Source: Actinacidiphila glaucinigra
GTDB taxonomy: Bacteria > Actinomycetota > Actinomycetes > Streptomycetales > Streptomycetaceae
Reading direction: 5' to 3'
Assembly: GCF_900188405.1 (NCBI RefSeq)
Contig: NZ_FZOF01000014.1
Location: 1 to 64,000, forward strand
Length of the DNA stretch: 64,000 nt
Shown here: piece by piece, positions 42,997 through 52,114 of the stretch
Position numbering within the stretch: the first letter of the stretch is position 1
Layout of the letters: each line of letters begins with the position of its first letter
Position numbers and translations under genes: made by a program
The notes under the pieces: model-generated
Database searches by the model: none
What the model was told of the DNA's origin: nothing
What the model saw: only the letters and a program-made list of their open reading frames with translations

Positions 42997-43225
42997 GAGC
43001 GTCCTGCGGTACCCCGGACGGCGCAGTATGTCGCGCAGCTGGTCGGCTTCCTGGGGCTGGCTCCCGGGGTGGCTGATCGCCGGCCTCCTCGCTCGCGAAT
43101 GGGGCGGAACGGGTGATGTCCGGCGAGACTACCGACGCGGGGCCGCACGGAGGCGCAGGCCACGCTGGACGTTAGGGTGAGCCGACCGCGCGAGGAAGCG
43201 CGGCCCCGACGTATCTGGAGGTGCC

Positions 43226-44479
43226 ATGGCCGCCCCCACCTGGGTCGCCGTGCCGGACGACTCCCCCTTCGGCGTCCACAATCTGCCGTACGGGGTCTTC
43301 ACCACCGCGGACCGGCCGCAGGAGCGCCGGATCGGCGTCGCGATCGGAGACCACGTGCTCGACGCGGGCGCCGCCGCCCGCGCCGCCGGAGCGGGAACGG
43401 CCGGGCCGGAGGCCGGGCTGCTGACGGCTCCGACGCTCAACCCGCTGCTGACGGCGGGGCGTTCCGCCTGGACGGCGGTACGGTCGCTGATCACCGCGTG
43501 GCTCACCGACGAGGCCCACCGGGCGGCCGTCGAGCCGCACCTGCTGCCGCGGGACTCCGTCACGCTGCATCTCGCCTTCGACGTCGCCGACTACGTCGAC
43601 TTCTACGCCTCGGAGCACCACGCCACCAACGTCGGCCGGATCTTCCGGCCTGACGGGGAGCCGCTGCCCCCCAACTGGAAGCATCTGCCGATCGGTTACC
43701 ACGGCCGCAGCGGCACGATCGTCGTCTCGGGGACGCCGGTGGTCCGCCCCAACGGGCAACGCAGGGGCGCCGGCCTGTCCGCCCCGTCCTTCGGGCCGTG
43801 CGAACGGCTGGACTTCGAGGCCGAGCTCGGCTTCGTCGTCGGCGGCCCGACGGCGCAGGGCGAGCCGGTGCCGCTGGCGGAGGCCGAGGAGCACGTCTTC
43901 GGGGTCTGCCTGCTCAACGACTGGTCCGCCCGCGACATCCAGGCCTGGGAGACGGTGCCGCTCGGCCCGTTCCTCGGGAAGTCCTTCGCGACCTCCGTCT
44001 CCCCGTGGATCGTGCCGCTCGACGCGCTGTCGGCGGCGCGCGTCGACCCACCGCCGCACGACGTGGGGATCCAGCCCTACCTGGACGACCGGGACACCGG
44101 GACGCCGCCGCGCGGGCTCGACATCGCCGTGGAGGTCCGGCTGAGGGGCGAGGTCGTCTCCCGTCCGCCGTTCTCCACCATGTACTGGACGTACGCCCAG
44201 ATGCTCACCCACATGACCGTCAACGGCGCCTCGTTGCGGGCGGGCGACCTCTTCGCCTCGGGCACCGTCAGCGGCCCGAAGCGCGAGCAGCGGGGCGCGC
44301 TGATCGAGCTGACGTGGAACGGCGAGGAGCCGCTCGTACTGGCGGACGGCACGAAGCGGACGTTCCTGGAGGACGGTGACGAGCTCGTCATCTCGGCGAC
44401 CGCCCCGGGGCCGGACGGCACCCGCATCGGCTTCGGCGAGGTCGCGGGCCGGGTGGTGGCGGGCCCGGTACTCGTGTGA
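43226..44479 (+). CDS. fahA: Fumarylacetoacetase
   Basis: 417 residues, full length. It hydrolyses fumarylacetoacetate to fumarate and acetoacetate, the last step of tyrosine/homogentisate catabolism. The N-terminal SH3-like domain (PFGVHNLPYGVF) and the catalytic domain (DYVDFYASEHHATNVGRIFRP, PIGYHGRSGTIV, DFEAELGFVVG and LLNDWSARDIQAWE) carry the expected metal-site Asp/Glu residues. ATG 43226 has GGAGG four bases upstream. No other tyrosine-pathway gene is in the window. A 12-bp hairpin follows. Confidence 0.96.
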   Translation: MAAPTWVAVPDDSPFGVHNLPYGVFTTADRPQERRIGVAIGDHVLDAGAAARAAGAGTAGPEAGLLTAPTLNPLLTAGRSAWTAVRSLITAWLTDEAHRAAVEPHLLPRDSVTLHLAFDVADYVDFYASEHHATNVGRIFRPDGEPLPPNWKHLPIGYHGRSGTIVVSGTPVVRPNGQRRGAGLSAPSFGPCERLDFEAELGFVVGGPTAQGEPVPLAEAEEHVFGVCLLNDWSARDIQAWETVPLGPFLGKSFATSVSPWIVPLDALSAARVDPPPHDVGIQPYLDDRDTGTPPRGLDIAVEVRLRGEVVSRPPFSTMYWTYAQMLTHMTVNGASLRAGDLFASGTVSGPKREQRGALIELTWNGEEPLVLADGTKRTFLEDGDELVISATAPGPDGTRIGFGEVAGRVVAGPVLV

Positions 44480-44534
44480 ATTGACCTGCTCACGGGTCTG
44501 TCCGAGTCCCGGTTCGGCGTGATCTCCTACGCCT

Positions 44535-44571
44535 GACGGCGCGGCGTCCGGCCACGGCGCGCCGCGCCGTC
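44535..44571 (+). terminator. Terminator after fahA
   Basis: GACGGCGCGGCG (44535-44546) and CGCCGCGCCGTC (44560-44571) form a perfect 12-bp stem with a 13-nt loop, between fahA and the MFS gene. Confidence 0.8.
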
Positions 44572-44625
44572 GCGCGGGTGGGTACGCACGCCCGCACCGA
44601 GACGACCCGGACCCGCAGGGGAGCC

Positions 44626-46044
44626 ATGTCCGAGACGCTGCCCTCCGCACCCTCCGAGGACGCCGGCCGTGCGTCCGCACCGCCGCTGCCCCGGCAGGTG
44701 CGGATCGGCTACGGCCTGGGGTCGCTGGGCACCGGCACCTTCGGCACGGTGCCGGGGCTGATCCTGCTCTACTACCTCACCGATGTGCTGGCCGTCCCGG
44801 CGGCCGTGGCGGGCGCGGCCGTCTTCCTCCCCAAGGCGTGGGACGTGCTGATCAACCCCCTGGTGGGCGCGGCCGCCGACCGCAGCCGGCTGCAGGGCGG
44901 TTCGCGACGGCCGTTCCTGCTGGCCGGGGCGCTGACGCTGCCGCCGCTGTTCGCGCTGGTCTTCGCGGCGCCGCCGCTGCGCGGGGCCGCGGCCGCGGCC
45001 TACGTGGCGGTGTTCTTCCTGCTGGCCGCCACCGCCTACGCCGTCTTCCAGGTGCCGTACGTGACGATGCCCGCGGAGATGACGGAGGACCCGGACGAGC
45101 GCGCCCGGGTGCTGGGCTGGCGCGTGGGGTTCCTCGGGGTGGCGATCCTGCTGTCGGGGGCACTGGCACCGGCGGTCGCCCACGAGAACGGCGACACCCC
45201 CGCGAGCTACCGGGTGATGGGGGCGGTCGTGGCGGTGCTGCTGCTGGCCGGGATGCTGGGCGCCTGGCACTTCACCCGGCGCGCCCCGTCGGTCGCCCGC
45301 AGCGAGCCGGAACCGTCGCTGCGGGCGCAGTTGGCGACGGCCCGGGACAACCGGCCGTTCCTCTTCCTGGTGGGGATGTGGACGCTGCAGGCGCTCGCCG
45401 TGGGGATCATGCTGGCCGGGGTGCAGTACTACGCGACGTACACCCTCGGCGCGGCCGGTGCCGTCACCCCGCTGTTCGTCTGCATGATCGGCCCGCTGGT
45501 GCTGGTGATGCCGCTGTGGAACCGGCTGGCCCGGGCGCGCGGCGTGAAGTACGCGCAGTGGTGCGCCTCGCTGCTCTTCGTCGTCGCCGCCGCCCTGCTG
45601 GCCCTCACCCCGTACGCGGGGCCGGGCCTGGGCTACCCGGCGGTCGCGGCCGTCGGGATCGCCTACGCGGGGCTGCAGTTGCTGCCGCTGACGATGCTCG
45701 CCGACACCCTGGCCGCGGACGCGGTCCGCACGGGGCGGCGGCGGGCGGCCACCTTCACGGGGCTGTGGACGGCGGCCGAGACGCTGGCGTTCGCGCTGGG
45801 CGCCGGGGCGTTCGCAGTGGTGCTGGCGGTGAGCGGGTTCCGCTCCTCGGACGCCGCGCACCACGCCGACCAGCCGGACTCGGCCCTGACCGGCATCAAC
45901 GCCGGTATGAGCGTGCTGCCCGCGGTGCTCGCCGCCGCGAGCCTGTGGCTGCTCCACCGCTACCGGGAGGACCCCGCCGGTCCCGCCCCGCAGACCCCCG
46001 CCCGTACCGACCCGCCCGAGGACACCGACGACCATGCCCAGTGA
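44626..46044 (+). CDS. MFS transporter, GPH-type symporter family
   Basis: 472 residues, 12 predicted membrane helices. The N-terminus IGYGLGSLGTGTFGTVPGLILLYYLTDVL, the KAWDVLINPLVGAAADRSR loop and YAVFQVPYVTMPAEMTEDPDER are characteristic of the glycoside-pentoside-hexuronide:cation symporter group; some members move lipids such as lysophospholipids. ATG 44626 has AGGGGA five bases upstream. It overlaps the next gene by 11 bases, so the two are coupled, suggesting import of the substrate of the following PLP enzyme. Confidence 0.92.
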   Translation: MSETLPSAPSEDAGRASAPPLPRQVRIGYGLGSLGTGTFGTVPGLILLYYLTDVLAVPAAVAGAAVFLPKAWDVLINPLVGAAADRSRLQGGSRRPFLLAGALTLPPLFALVFAAPPLRGAAAAAYVAVFFLLAATAYAVFQVPYVTMPAEMTEDPDERARVLGWRVGFLGVAILLSGALAPAVAHENGDTPASYRVMGAVVAVLLLAGMLGAWHFTRRAPSVARSEPEPSLRAQLATARDNRPFLFLVGMWTLQALAVGIMLAGVQYYATYTLGAAGAVTPLFVCMIGPLVLVMPLWNRLARARGVKYAQWCASLLFVVAAALLALTPYAGPGLGYPAVAAVGIAYAGLQLLPLTMLADTLAADAVRTGRRRAATFTGLWTAAETLAFALGAGAFAVVLAVSGFRSSDAAHHADQPDSALTGINAGMSVLPAVLAAASLWLLHRYREDPAGPAPQTPARTDPPEDTDDHAQ

Positions 46045-47512
46045 GCCCGTTCCCTCTCCCGCCCTCCCGCAGGGCCGCCCCGCCGGCGAGGTGCTGGCGC
46101 GGCTGGCCGAGCTGCGCGCGCAGGACGCCCCCACGCGCGGCGGCCGCACCTTCGCGTACGTCTACGACTCCGGGCTGTCCGGCGTCGACGAGCTGGCCGC
46201 TTCGGCGTACACGGAGTTCGCCACCGTCAACGGGCTGGACATGACGGTCTTCCCCAGCGTCGCGCGGCTGGAGAACGACCTGGTCGCCGCCGCCGTGGCG
46301 CTGCTGGGCACGCCCGGCGCCCAGGGCACCTTCACCAGCGGCGGCACCGAGTCGATCCTGCTGGCCGTGAAGACCGCCCGGGACCACGCCCGCGCGGTGC
46401 GCGGGGTGACCGCGCCCCAGCTGGTCCTGCCCTCCACCGCGCACGCCGCCTTCCACAAGGCCGCCGCCTACCTGGGCCTGGAGGCCGTGGTGGTGCCGGT
46501 GGACCGGGACACGCTGCGGGCCGACGCGGCGGCGACGGCGGCCGCGATCACCGAACGCACGGCGCTGGTGGTGGCCTCGGCGCCCTCGTACGCCCACGGG
46601 GTGGTCGACCCGGTCGCGGAGATCGCCGCCGCGGCGGCCGGCCGCGGTGTGCTGTGCCACGTCGATGCCTGCATCGGCGGCTGGCTCCTGCCCTACCTGC
46701 GGCGCGCCGGGCGGGACGTGCCGGACTTCGACCTGTCGGTGCCCGGGGTGACCTCGCTCTCGGTGGACCTGCACAAGTACGGGTACGCCGACAAGGGCGC
46801 CTCCGTGGTGCTCTACCGGGACGCCGCGCTCCGCCGCCACCAGTACTTCGCGCACGCGGGCTGGCCGGGCTACCCCGTGGTCAACCCCACCGTGCAGGGC
46901 ACCAAGTCGGCGGGCCTGCTCGCCCAGGCGTGGGCCGTGCAGCGGCACATCGGCGAGGACGGCTACCGGGCGCTCGCCGAGCGCACGGCCGCGGCCGCCG
47001 ACCGGCTGCTGCCGGGGCTGCGTGCCGTCGAGGGGGTGCGGGTGCTCGGCGATCCGCAGGCCGGGCTCGTCGCGTTCACCCTGCTCGGCGCCGACGGCGC
47101 GCCGGACCTGAGCCTGCTGCTCCACCTCGCCGACGAGATGCGCGAACGCGGCTGGTACCTGCAGCCGCAGCTGTCCTTCGACGGGCTGCCGCCCAACCTG
47201 CACCTGACTCTGACCCCCGCGGCGGCCGGGCTGGTCGACGCCCTCCTCACCGACCTGGTCGCCGCACTGAAGGCGGCGCGCGCCCTGGAACCGGTGGCGG
47301 TGGACCCGGCGATCGCGGAGTTCGCGGCCGGGCTCGACCCGGACACCCTGGGGCCGGAGGAGGTGGAGGCGGTACTGGCCTTCGCCGGTATGGGCGGGGG
47401 CACCGCGCTGCCGCGCCGGATGGCCCCGGTGCTGGCGCTCCTGGACGCGCTGCCCGTCCCGCTCAAGGAGCGACTGCTGACGGAGTTCGTCGGGGCGGTC
47501 TTCCACGTCTGA
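46034..47512 (+). CDS. PLP-dependent decarboxylase / sphingosine-1-phosphate lyase-like enzyme
   Basis: 492 residues, group II decarboxylase fold. PLP-site features: FTSGGTESI, the His of STAHAAF, CHVDACIGGW (pyridine-ring Asp) and the Schiff-base Lys248 in DLHKYGYADKG. The YGYADKG context is that of sphingosine-1-phosphate lyases rather than glutamate or aromatic decarboxylases. It probably cleaves a phosphorylated long-chain amine or a related amino compound. It starts inside the end of the MFS gene; transport plus cleavage of one compound is the natural reading, but the substrate is unproven. Confidence 0.88.
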   Translation: MPSEPVPSPALPQGRPAGEVLARLAELRAQDAPTRGGRTFAYVYDSGLSGVDELAASAYTEFATVNGLDMTVFPSVARLENDLVAAAVALLGTPGAQGTFTSGGTESILLAVKTARDHARAVRGVTAPQLVLPSTAHAAFHKAAAYLGLEAVVVPVDRDTLRADAAATAAAITERTALVVASAPSYAHGVVDPVAEIAAAAAGRGVLCHVDACIGGWLLPYLRRAGRDVPDFDLSVPGVTSLSVDLHKYGYADKGASVVLYRDAALRRHQYFAHAGWPGYPVVNPTVQGTKSAGLLAQAWAVQRHIGEDGYRALAERTAAAADRLLPGLRAVEGVRVLGDPQAGLVAFTLLGADGAPDLSLLLHLADEMRERGWYLQPQLSFDGLPPNLHLTLTPAAAGLVDALLTDLVAALKAARALEPVAVDPAIAEFAAGLDPDTLGPEEVEAVLAFAGMGGGTALPRRMAPVLALLDALPVPLKERLLTEFVGAVFHV

Positions 47513-47668
47513 CGACGCGCGCGGCAGCGGGGCTCCGGCGGTTCGCACCGTTCGCCGAATGGACCCCGTTTCCCGGAATCGGCCTCGCGAAATACCCGCC
47601 TTCAATACCGGGCGCGCGGTGTGAAACGCGGAGACTGGGCGAGGCATATATCTGCCCCGCCGTCCTCG

Positions 47669-47681
47669 CTGATTGAATCAG
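47669..47681. promoter_or_regulatory. 13-bp AT-rich palindrome
   Basis: CTGATT-G-AATCAG is a perfect inverted repeat overlapping the stop codon of the small minus-strand frame. Composition and symmetry fit a protein-binding site more than a terminator. Confidence 0.35.
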
Positions 47682-47890
47682 GCGAGCACTTCGGAATCAT
47701 AGAATCTCAGCGCCGACTTCTGGCATTCTCGTACCACCGCCTCGGGTTCACCGCGCGCCGCCATAAAGATTCCGTGTCGCCATTGGGACATGGCCACGTT
47801 GTGCCATGGCGATTCGGTGACAGGCCCCTTTCTCACAACGGATGATTCCGAAGGGCTTGTGAACGGCGCCTGTACAGGGGGTTTGCTCAT
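47678..47890 (-). CDS. Putative small protein, faintly DUF397-like
   Basis: 70 residues, starting MSKPPVQAPF. ATG 47890 has GGGAG eight bases upstream, and its first bases overlap the stop of another small frame by four (ATGA). The C-terminus (AVVRECQKSALRFYDSEVL) faintly recalls the VRDS...LRF ending of DUF397 proteins, but the start of that domain is missing. Either a real small gene or a remnant. Confidence 0.35.
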   Translation of the reverse strand: MSKPPVQAPFTSPSESSVVRKGPVTESPWHNVAMSQWRHGIFMAARGEPEAVVRECQKSALRFYDSEVLA

Positions 47891-48114
47891 AACGCGAACT
47901 CCCTGGCGGCGGCGTTGACGCCGACTGCATGAGCGTCACCTTCCTGCACGCTCCGCGGACGCGGTCGCAATGGTGCGAGGGGGTGGCCCTCCACGAACTC
48001 GTCCCGCAGTTTCAACACCGACGACGCGGTCGGGTTCAACAGCGATGCGCCATGACGTTCACATTCAGACGCCCAACATGAATGCCGGGATGTCAGAGGG
48101 GACAGCGACACCAA
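47887..48114 (-). CDS. Putative small ORF with a terminal TTA codon
   Basis: 75 residues at most from GTG/ATG-type starts; ends AAREFAL, with Leu encoded by the rare TTA codon, then TGA overlapping the next ATG. No domain recognised, Arg/Pro-rich centre. The coding case is weak: only the coupling to the next frame supports it. It may be the remnant of a regulator gene. Confidence 0.22.
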   Translation of the reverse strand: MVSLSPLTSRHSCWASECERHGASLLNPTASSVLKLRDEFVEGHPLAPLRPRPRSVQEGDAHAVGVNAAAREFAL

Positions 48115-51100
48115 TGAAACAGATCCGCCTGTGGGCGGCGATATCGACGTCGGCGATGGCGGTGGCGGGTGTGATCACGCCCGCCACCGCCCAGGTCCCG
48201 ACGGACGCCGCGGTACGTACACCGGCGCCGCAGCACCGGCCGGTCACCGTGCGGCTGATCACCGGCGACCGGGTCACCGTCAGCGACGCGCCGAACGGCA
48301 AGAAGACGGCCTCGGTGCAGCGCGCGCCGGGCCGTGACAAGGTCTTCTTCCAGATCACCGAGAAGGGCGACACCCTGACGGTGCTGCCCTCCGACGCGGC
48401 GATGCTGGTTCGTTCGGGACGGCTGGACTCGGGGCTCTTCGACGTCGCGGGCCTGGTGAACGAGGGATACGACGAGGCACACGCCGACGCCCTGCCCCTG
48501 ATCGTCTCCGCACCCAAGGGCTCCGCGCGTAAGGCCGCCAAGAAGGCGGACGTACTCGCCGAGTTCCACGACGAATCGGCCGAGCCGCGGCAGTTGCCGA
48601 GCATCGACGCCCAGGCGCTGCGCGTGAGTGACGACGATCTCGCCGCGTTCTGGCGAAAGTTGGCGCCTGCGGCAGGTGCGTCCGCGGCAGGTGCGGCGGC
48701 CGCCACCCCGAAGATCTGGCTGGACCACAAGGTGCGTCCGACGCTGGACCGCAGCACCGCGCAGATCAACGCGCCGGCCGCGTGGGCGGCCGGTTTCCAC
48801 GGCGAGGGCGTCAAGGTCGCGGTCCTGGACACCGGCGCCGACCAGGCGCACCCGGACCTGGCGGGCCGGGTCAGCGTGGCCAAGGACTTCAGCGGCAGCG
48901 GTTCGACCCAGGACCGCTTCGGCCACGGTACGCATGTGGCCGCCACCGCCGCCGGCAGCGGAGCGGCCTCCGCGGGCCTGCGCAAGGGTGTCGCGCCCAG
49001 CGCCGACCTGCTGATCGGCAAGGTCCTCGGCGACGACGGCTTCGGCAGCGAGTCCCAGGTCATCGAGGGCATGGAGTGGGCCGCGGCGCAGGGTGCCAGG
49101 GTCGTCAACATGAGTCTGGGCTCGGACATGCAGACCGACGGCACCGACCCCATGAGCCTGGCGGTGAACGAGATCTCCCGCAGCAGCGGCGCGTTGTTCG
49201 TCGTCGCCGCGGGCAATGCCGGTGAGATGGGTGAGAAGACGGTGGGCTCGCCGGGTGCGGCCGATGCCGCCCTGACCGTCGGCGCCGTGGATCGCGACGA
49301 CTCACTGGCCTCCTTCTCCAGCCGCGGTCCCCGTTACGGCGACAGGGCCACCAAGCCGGACATCACGGCTCCCGGTGTCGGGATCGTCGCCGCGCGCGCC
49401 GCCGGCACGACCATGGGCGTTCCGGTCGACGACCACTACGTCGCCGCCAGCGGCACGTCGATGGCCACGCCTCATGTGGCCGGTGCGGCGGCGCTGCTGG
49501 CCGGGCAGCACCCGAGCTGGACGAGTGAGCAGCTCAAGGACGCGCTGATCAGCACCTCCCACACGGTGTCCGGGCAGGTGCCTACCGAGCAGGGCGGCGG
49601 CCGCGCGGACGTCAAGGCCGCCTTCACCTCCCCGGTCACCGCCACCGGCACGATCAACCTGGGCCGGTACGAAACGGACGGTTCGCGGGTGCGGCAGGCC
49701 GGCGTGGTCCGCTACACCAACCACTCCGGCGACGAGGTGTCGCTGAAGCTGCGGGCCGCGCTGACGGCCAAGGGCGGCAAGGAACTCCCCGCACAGGCAC
49801 TGACGCTGGGTGCGGACACCGTCCGCGTCGCCCCCGGCGCGACCGTCGAGGTCCCGGTCGGCGTCGACCCCTCGAAGGCTGCCCGTGGCTCCTACTACGG
49901 TTACGTCACCGCCACGTCAGCCGACGGTGCGTCGGTCCACACCACGCTCAGCCTGTGGGTCCGCGCGCCGATGCATCAGGTCACGATCGATTCCCGCGGC
50001 CCGGACGGGGAACTAACGGCCTGGGCCCTGCTGGACGTCTTCGGAGGCGACACCGAGGTCCAGTTCACCGACACGGGCGTCGCCCAGGTCGAGGAGGGCA
50101 CCTACCAGTTCGCCGGCACGCTGCTGTACGGCGGCGGAGGTGCCTCCGGCGTTCAGCTGTACCAGGTCGTCAACCCCGAGGTAAAGATCACCAAGAACAC
50201 GACCGTCACCCTGGACGCGCGCAAGGCGAAGCAGGTGCGGGTGCGCACCCCCAAGCCCGCCGAGCGACAGAACAACCTGACCTACCAGACGTACCGGAAG
50301 ATCGACGGCGTCGACCAGACCCTCGGCATCTACTACGAGGACGGCAACGGCAACGTCGACCTGTACGTGACCCCCACGTCCAAGGTCACCGAGGGCGAGT
50401 TCGAGTTCAACTCCCGCTGGGAGATGACTGCCCCCCAGATCCGGACCGAGGTCCGCGGCACGGACTTCGGCCTCGAGTCGTTCTACGCCAAGCAGTCCAC
50501 TCCGTTCGATCCCCGGGGTGAGCAGTTGGTCGCCGTGGACGCGGGGACGCGGGACGAGCCGGACCTCCGCCCCGCCCACGTGCGCGGCAAGCTGGCCGTG
50601 ATCCGCGACGAGTCCGGGTCCGGCGAACACGAACTCGCGGAGACCGCGGCGAAGGCGGGCGCGAAGGGCGTCATGATCGTCATGCCCGCGGGGCACCTTG
50701 CCTGGACCCGCTGGAAGCCGATGAACACCCGCACCGCCATCCCCGTGGTGAGAACGACCGCCACCGACGGCGGCAATCTGCTGCGGTACATGAAGACCCA
50801 CAAGGCCGTCATCGACATCTCCGGGACGGTCGAGAGCCCGTACCTGTACGACATCGCGGCAAACTGGCAGCAGTACATCCCGAAGGACGTGACGTACACC
50901 GTCTCGGATCGCAACACCGCGCAGGTCAAGGCCGCCTACGCCAACAACGGCCCGCTGCGCTGGACCGCCGAGCAGCGCTTCAGCTGGCGCCCCTACACCA
51001 GGGTCGCCTGGGAGACCTCGCGATGGGTGCCGACCGGCAAGCCCCGCACGGAGTACGTCACGTCCGGCGACACGCAGTGGATGCACTACGCCGATTTCAT

Positions 51101-51944
51101 GACCGGACCGGAGCTGTACTACGGCGGTCCACTGCTGGCGGGCCTGAACGACGCCCCTCGCACTTTCACGACAGGTGAGAAGGCCACCGAACAGTGGTAC
51201 AAGGCCGTGGTACGGCCGTCCATCCCGCGCGGCTGGAACCGTCCCGCCGTCCGCAACGGTGACACTCTCAGCCTGTCGATCCCGGAGTACACCGACGCGG
51301 TGGCCGGTCACTGGGGCCGCAAGCAGGTTCCTCCCGCAGGGGGTGGCATCGGCGCGGGTGCCGGAACGCGTGCATCGGAGAACGATCCGTCCTATCTCCA
51401 GGGCGATACGGTGGCGGCGGTCCTCTACCGCGACGGCAAGAAGGTCAGTGAGGCCGCGGACGCCTGGAGGAAGTTCTCCGTCCCGGCCGGAGCGGCCGAC
51501 TACCGCCTGGATCTGACGACCTCCCGCGAGACCGAGTTCTGGCGGACCGGCACCAGGACCTCCACGTCCTGGACCTTCCGTTCGGACACCACGGCGAAGG
51601 AAACGCTGCTGCCGCTGCTCCAGGTCGACTACGGCGTCCCCGCCGACCTGGACAACACCGTCCGCGGCGGGAAGCGGCACGACCTCGACCTGACCGTCAG
51701 GAACCAAGACGGACTCGCCACCCCCACCGGGGTCAAGTTGAAGGTCGAGGCCTCCTTCGACGACGGCGAAAGCTGGAACGGGCGGATCCGCGTCAAGGAC
51801 CACGGCCACAACCGGTTCACCGCCACCATCGAGCGACCCGGTGACCGGAGCAAGAACGCGTACGTGACCCTGCGCGTCACCGCCACCGACAAGGCCGGCA
51901 ACACGGTCCGGCAGACCGTGGAACGCGCCTACCGACTCGGCTGA
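48114..51944 (+). CDS. Secreted S8 family serine protease (subtilase) with PA domain
   Basis: 1276 residues from ATG 48114, chosen because a Sec signal peptide follows (MKQIRLWAAISTSAMAVAG... to about residue 30) with GAGGGGA 11 bases upstream; in-frame ATGs at 48078 and 48090 are alternatives. A propeptide (about 40-200) precedes the catalytic domain with Asp239 (VLDTG), His271 (GHGTH) and Ser449 (SGTSMATPHVAG), plus the oxyanion Asn in AAGNAG. Downstream are beta-rich domains and a protease-associated domain (GKLAVIRDESGSGEHELAETAAKAGAKGVM). Exported degradative or processing protease. It ends at a strong hairpin. Confidence 0.96.
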   Translation: MKQIRLWAAISTSAMAVAGVITPATAQVPTDAAVRTPAPQHRPVTVRLITGDRVTVSDAPNGKKTASVQRAPGRDKVFFQITEKGDTLTVLPSDAAMLVRSGRLDSGLFDVAGLVNEGYDEAHADALPLIVSAPKGSARKAAKKADVLAEFHDESAEPRQLPSIDAQALRVSDDDLAAFWRKLAPAAGASAAGAAAATPKIWLDHKVRPTLDRSTAQINAPAAWAAGFHGEGVKVAVLDTGADQAHPDLAGRVSVAKDFSGSGSTQDRFGHGTHVAATAAGSGAASAGLRKGVAPSADLLIGKVLGDDGFGSESQVIEGMEWAAAQGARVVNMSLGSDMQTDGTDPMSLAVNEISRSSGALFVVAAGNAGEMGEKTVGSPGAADAALTVGAVDRDDSLASFSSRGPRYGDRATKPDITAPGVGIVAARAAGTTMGVPVDDHYVAASGTSMATPHVAGAAALLAGQHPSWTSEQLKDALISTSHTVSGQVPTEQGGGRADVKAAFTSPVTATGTINLGRYETDGSRVRQAGVVRYTNHSGDEVSLKLRAALTAKGGKELPAQALTLGADTVRVAPGATVEVPVGVDPSKAARGSYYGYVTATSADGASVHTTLSLWVRAPMHQVTIDSRGPDGELTAWALLDVFGGDTEVQFTDTGVAQVEEGTYQFAGTLLYGGGGASGVQLYQVVNPEVKITKNTTVTLDARKAKQVRVRTPKPAERQNNLTYQTYRKIDGVDQTLGIYYEDGNGNVDLYVTPTSKVTEGEFEFNSRWEMTAPQIRTEVRGTDFGLESFYAKQSTPFDPRGEQLVAVDAGTRDEPDLRPAHVRGKLAVIRDESGSGEHELAETAAKAGAKGVMIVMPAGHLAWTRWKPMNTRTAIPVVRTTATDGGNLLRYMKTHKAVIDISGTVESPYLYDIAANWQQYIPKDVTYTVSDRNTAQVKAAYANNGPLRWTAEQRFSWRPYTRVAWETSRWVPTGKPRTEYVTSGDTQWMHYADFMTGPELYYGGPLLAGLNDAPRTFTTGEKATEQWYKAVVRPSIPRGWNRPAVRNGDTLSLSIPEYTDAVAGHWGRKQVPPAGGGIGAGAGTRASENDPSYLQGDTVAAVLYRDGKKVSEAADAWRKFSVPAGAADYRLDLTTSRETEFWRTGTRTSTSWTFRSDTTAKETLLPLLQVDYGVPADLDNTVRGGKRHDLDLTVRNQDGLATPTGVKLKVEASFDDGESWNGRIRVKDHGHNRFTATIERPGDRSKNAYVTLRVTATDKAGNTVRQTVERAYRLG

Positions 51945-51963
51945 ACACTCCTCCGACCGATCC

Positions 51964-51998
51964 GGCGGGTGCCAGGGGCCAGTCCCCCGGCACCCGCC
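51964..51998 (+). terminator. Terminator after the subtilase gene
   Basis: GGCGGGTGCC (51964-51973) pairs with GGCACCCGCC (51989-51998), with a further GGGG/CCCC pairing inside the loop; TCTTGA follows. Confidence 0.88.
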
Positions 51999-52114
51999 TC
52001 TTGAGGACCGGTGTCGTCCGGAGAGGAACGCGTGGGCGGCGGTCACGTGGGTTCCGGCTCCGCACATCCATGCCGGTCGTGCGGCGCGCCGCAACCGGCG
52101 CGCCGCGCGGCGCG

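Larger units (their letters stand above)
47513..48113. other. AT-richer strip upstream of the subtilase gene
   Basis: About 600 bases with visibly lower GC than the flanks (for example 47640-47720 and 47760-47870). It carries two tiny minus-strand frames and a 13-bp palindrome, and must also contain the promoter of the subtilase gene on the plus strand. It could be a decayed gene pair or a young insertion. Confidence 0.6.
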
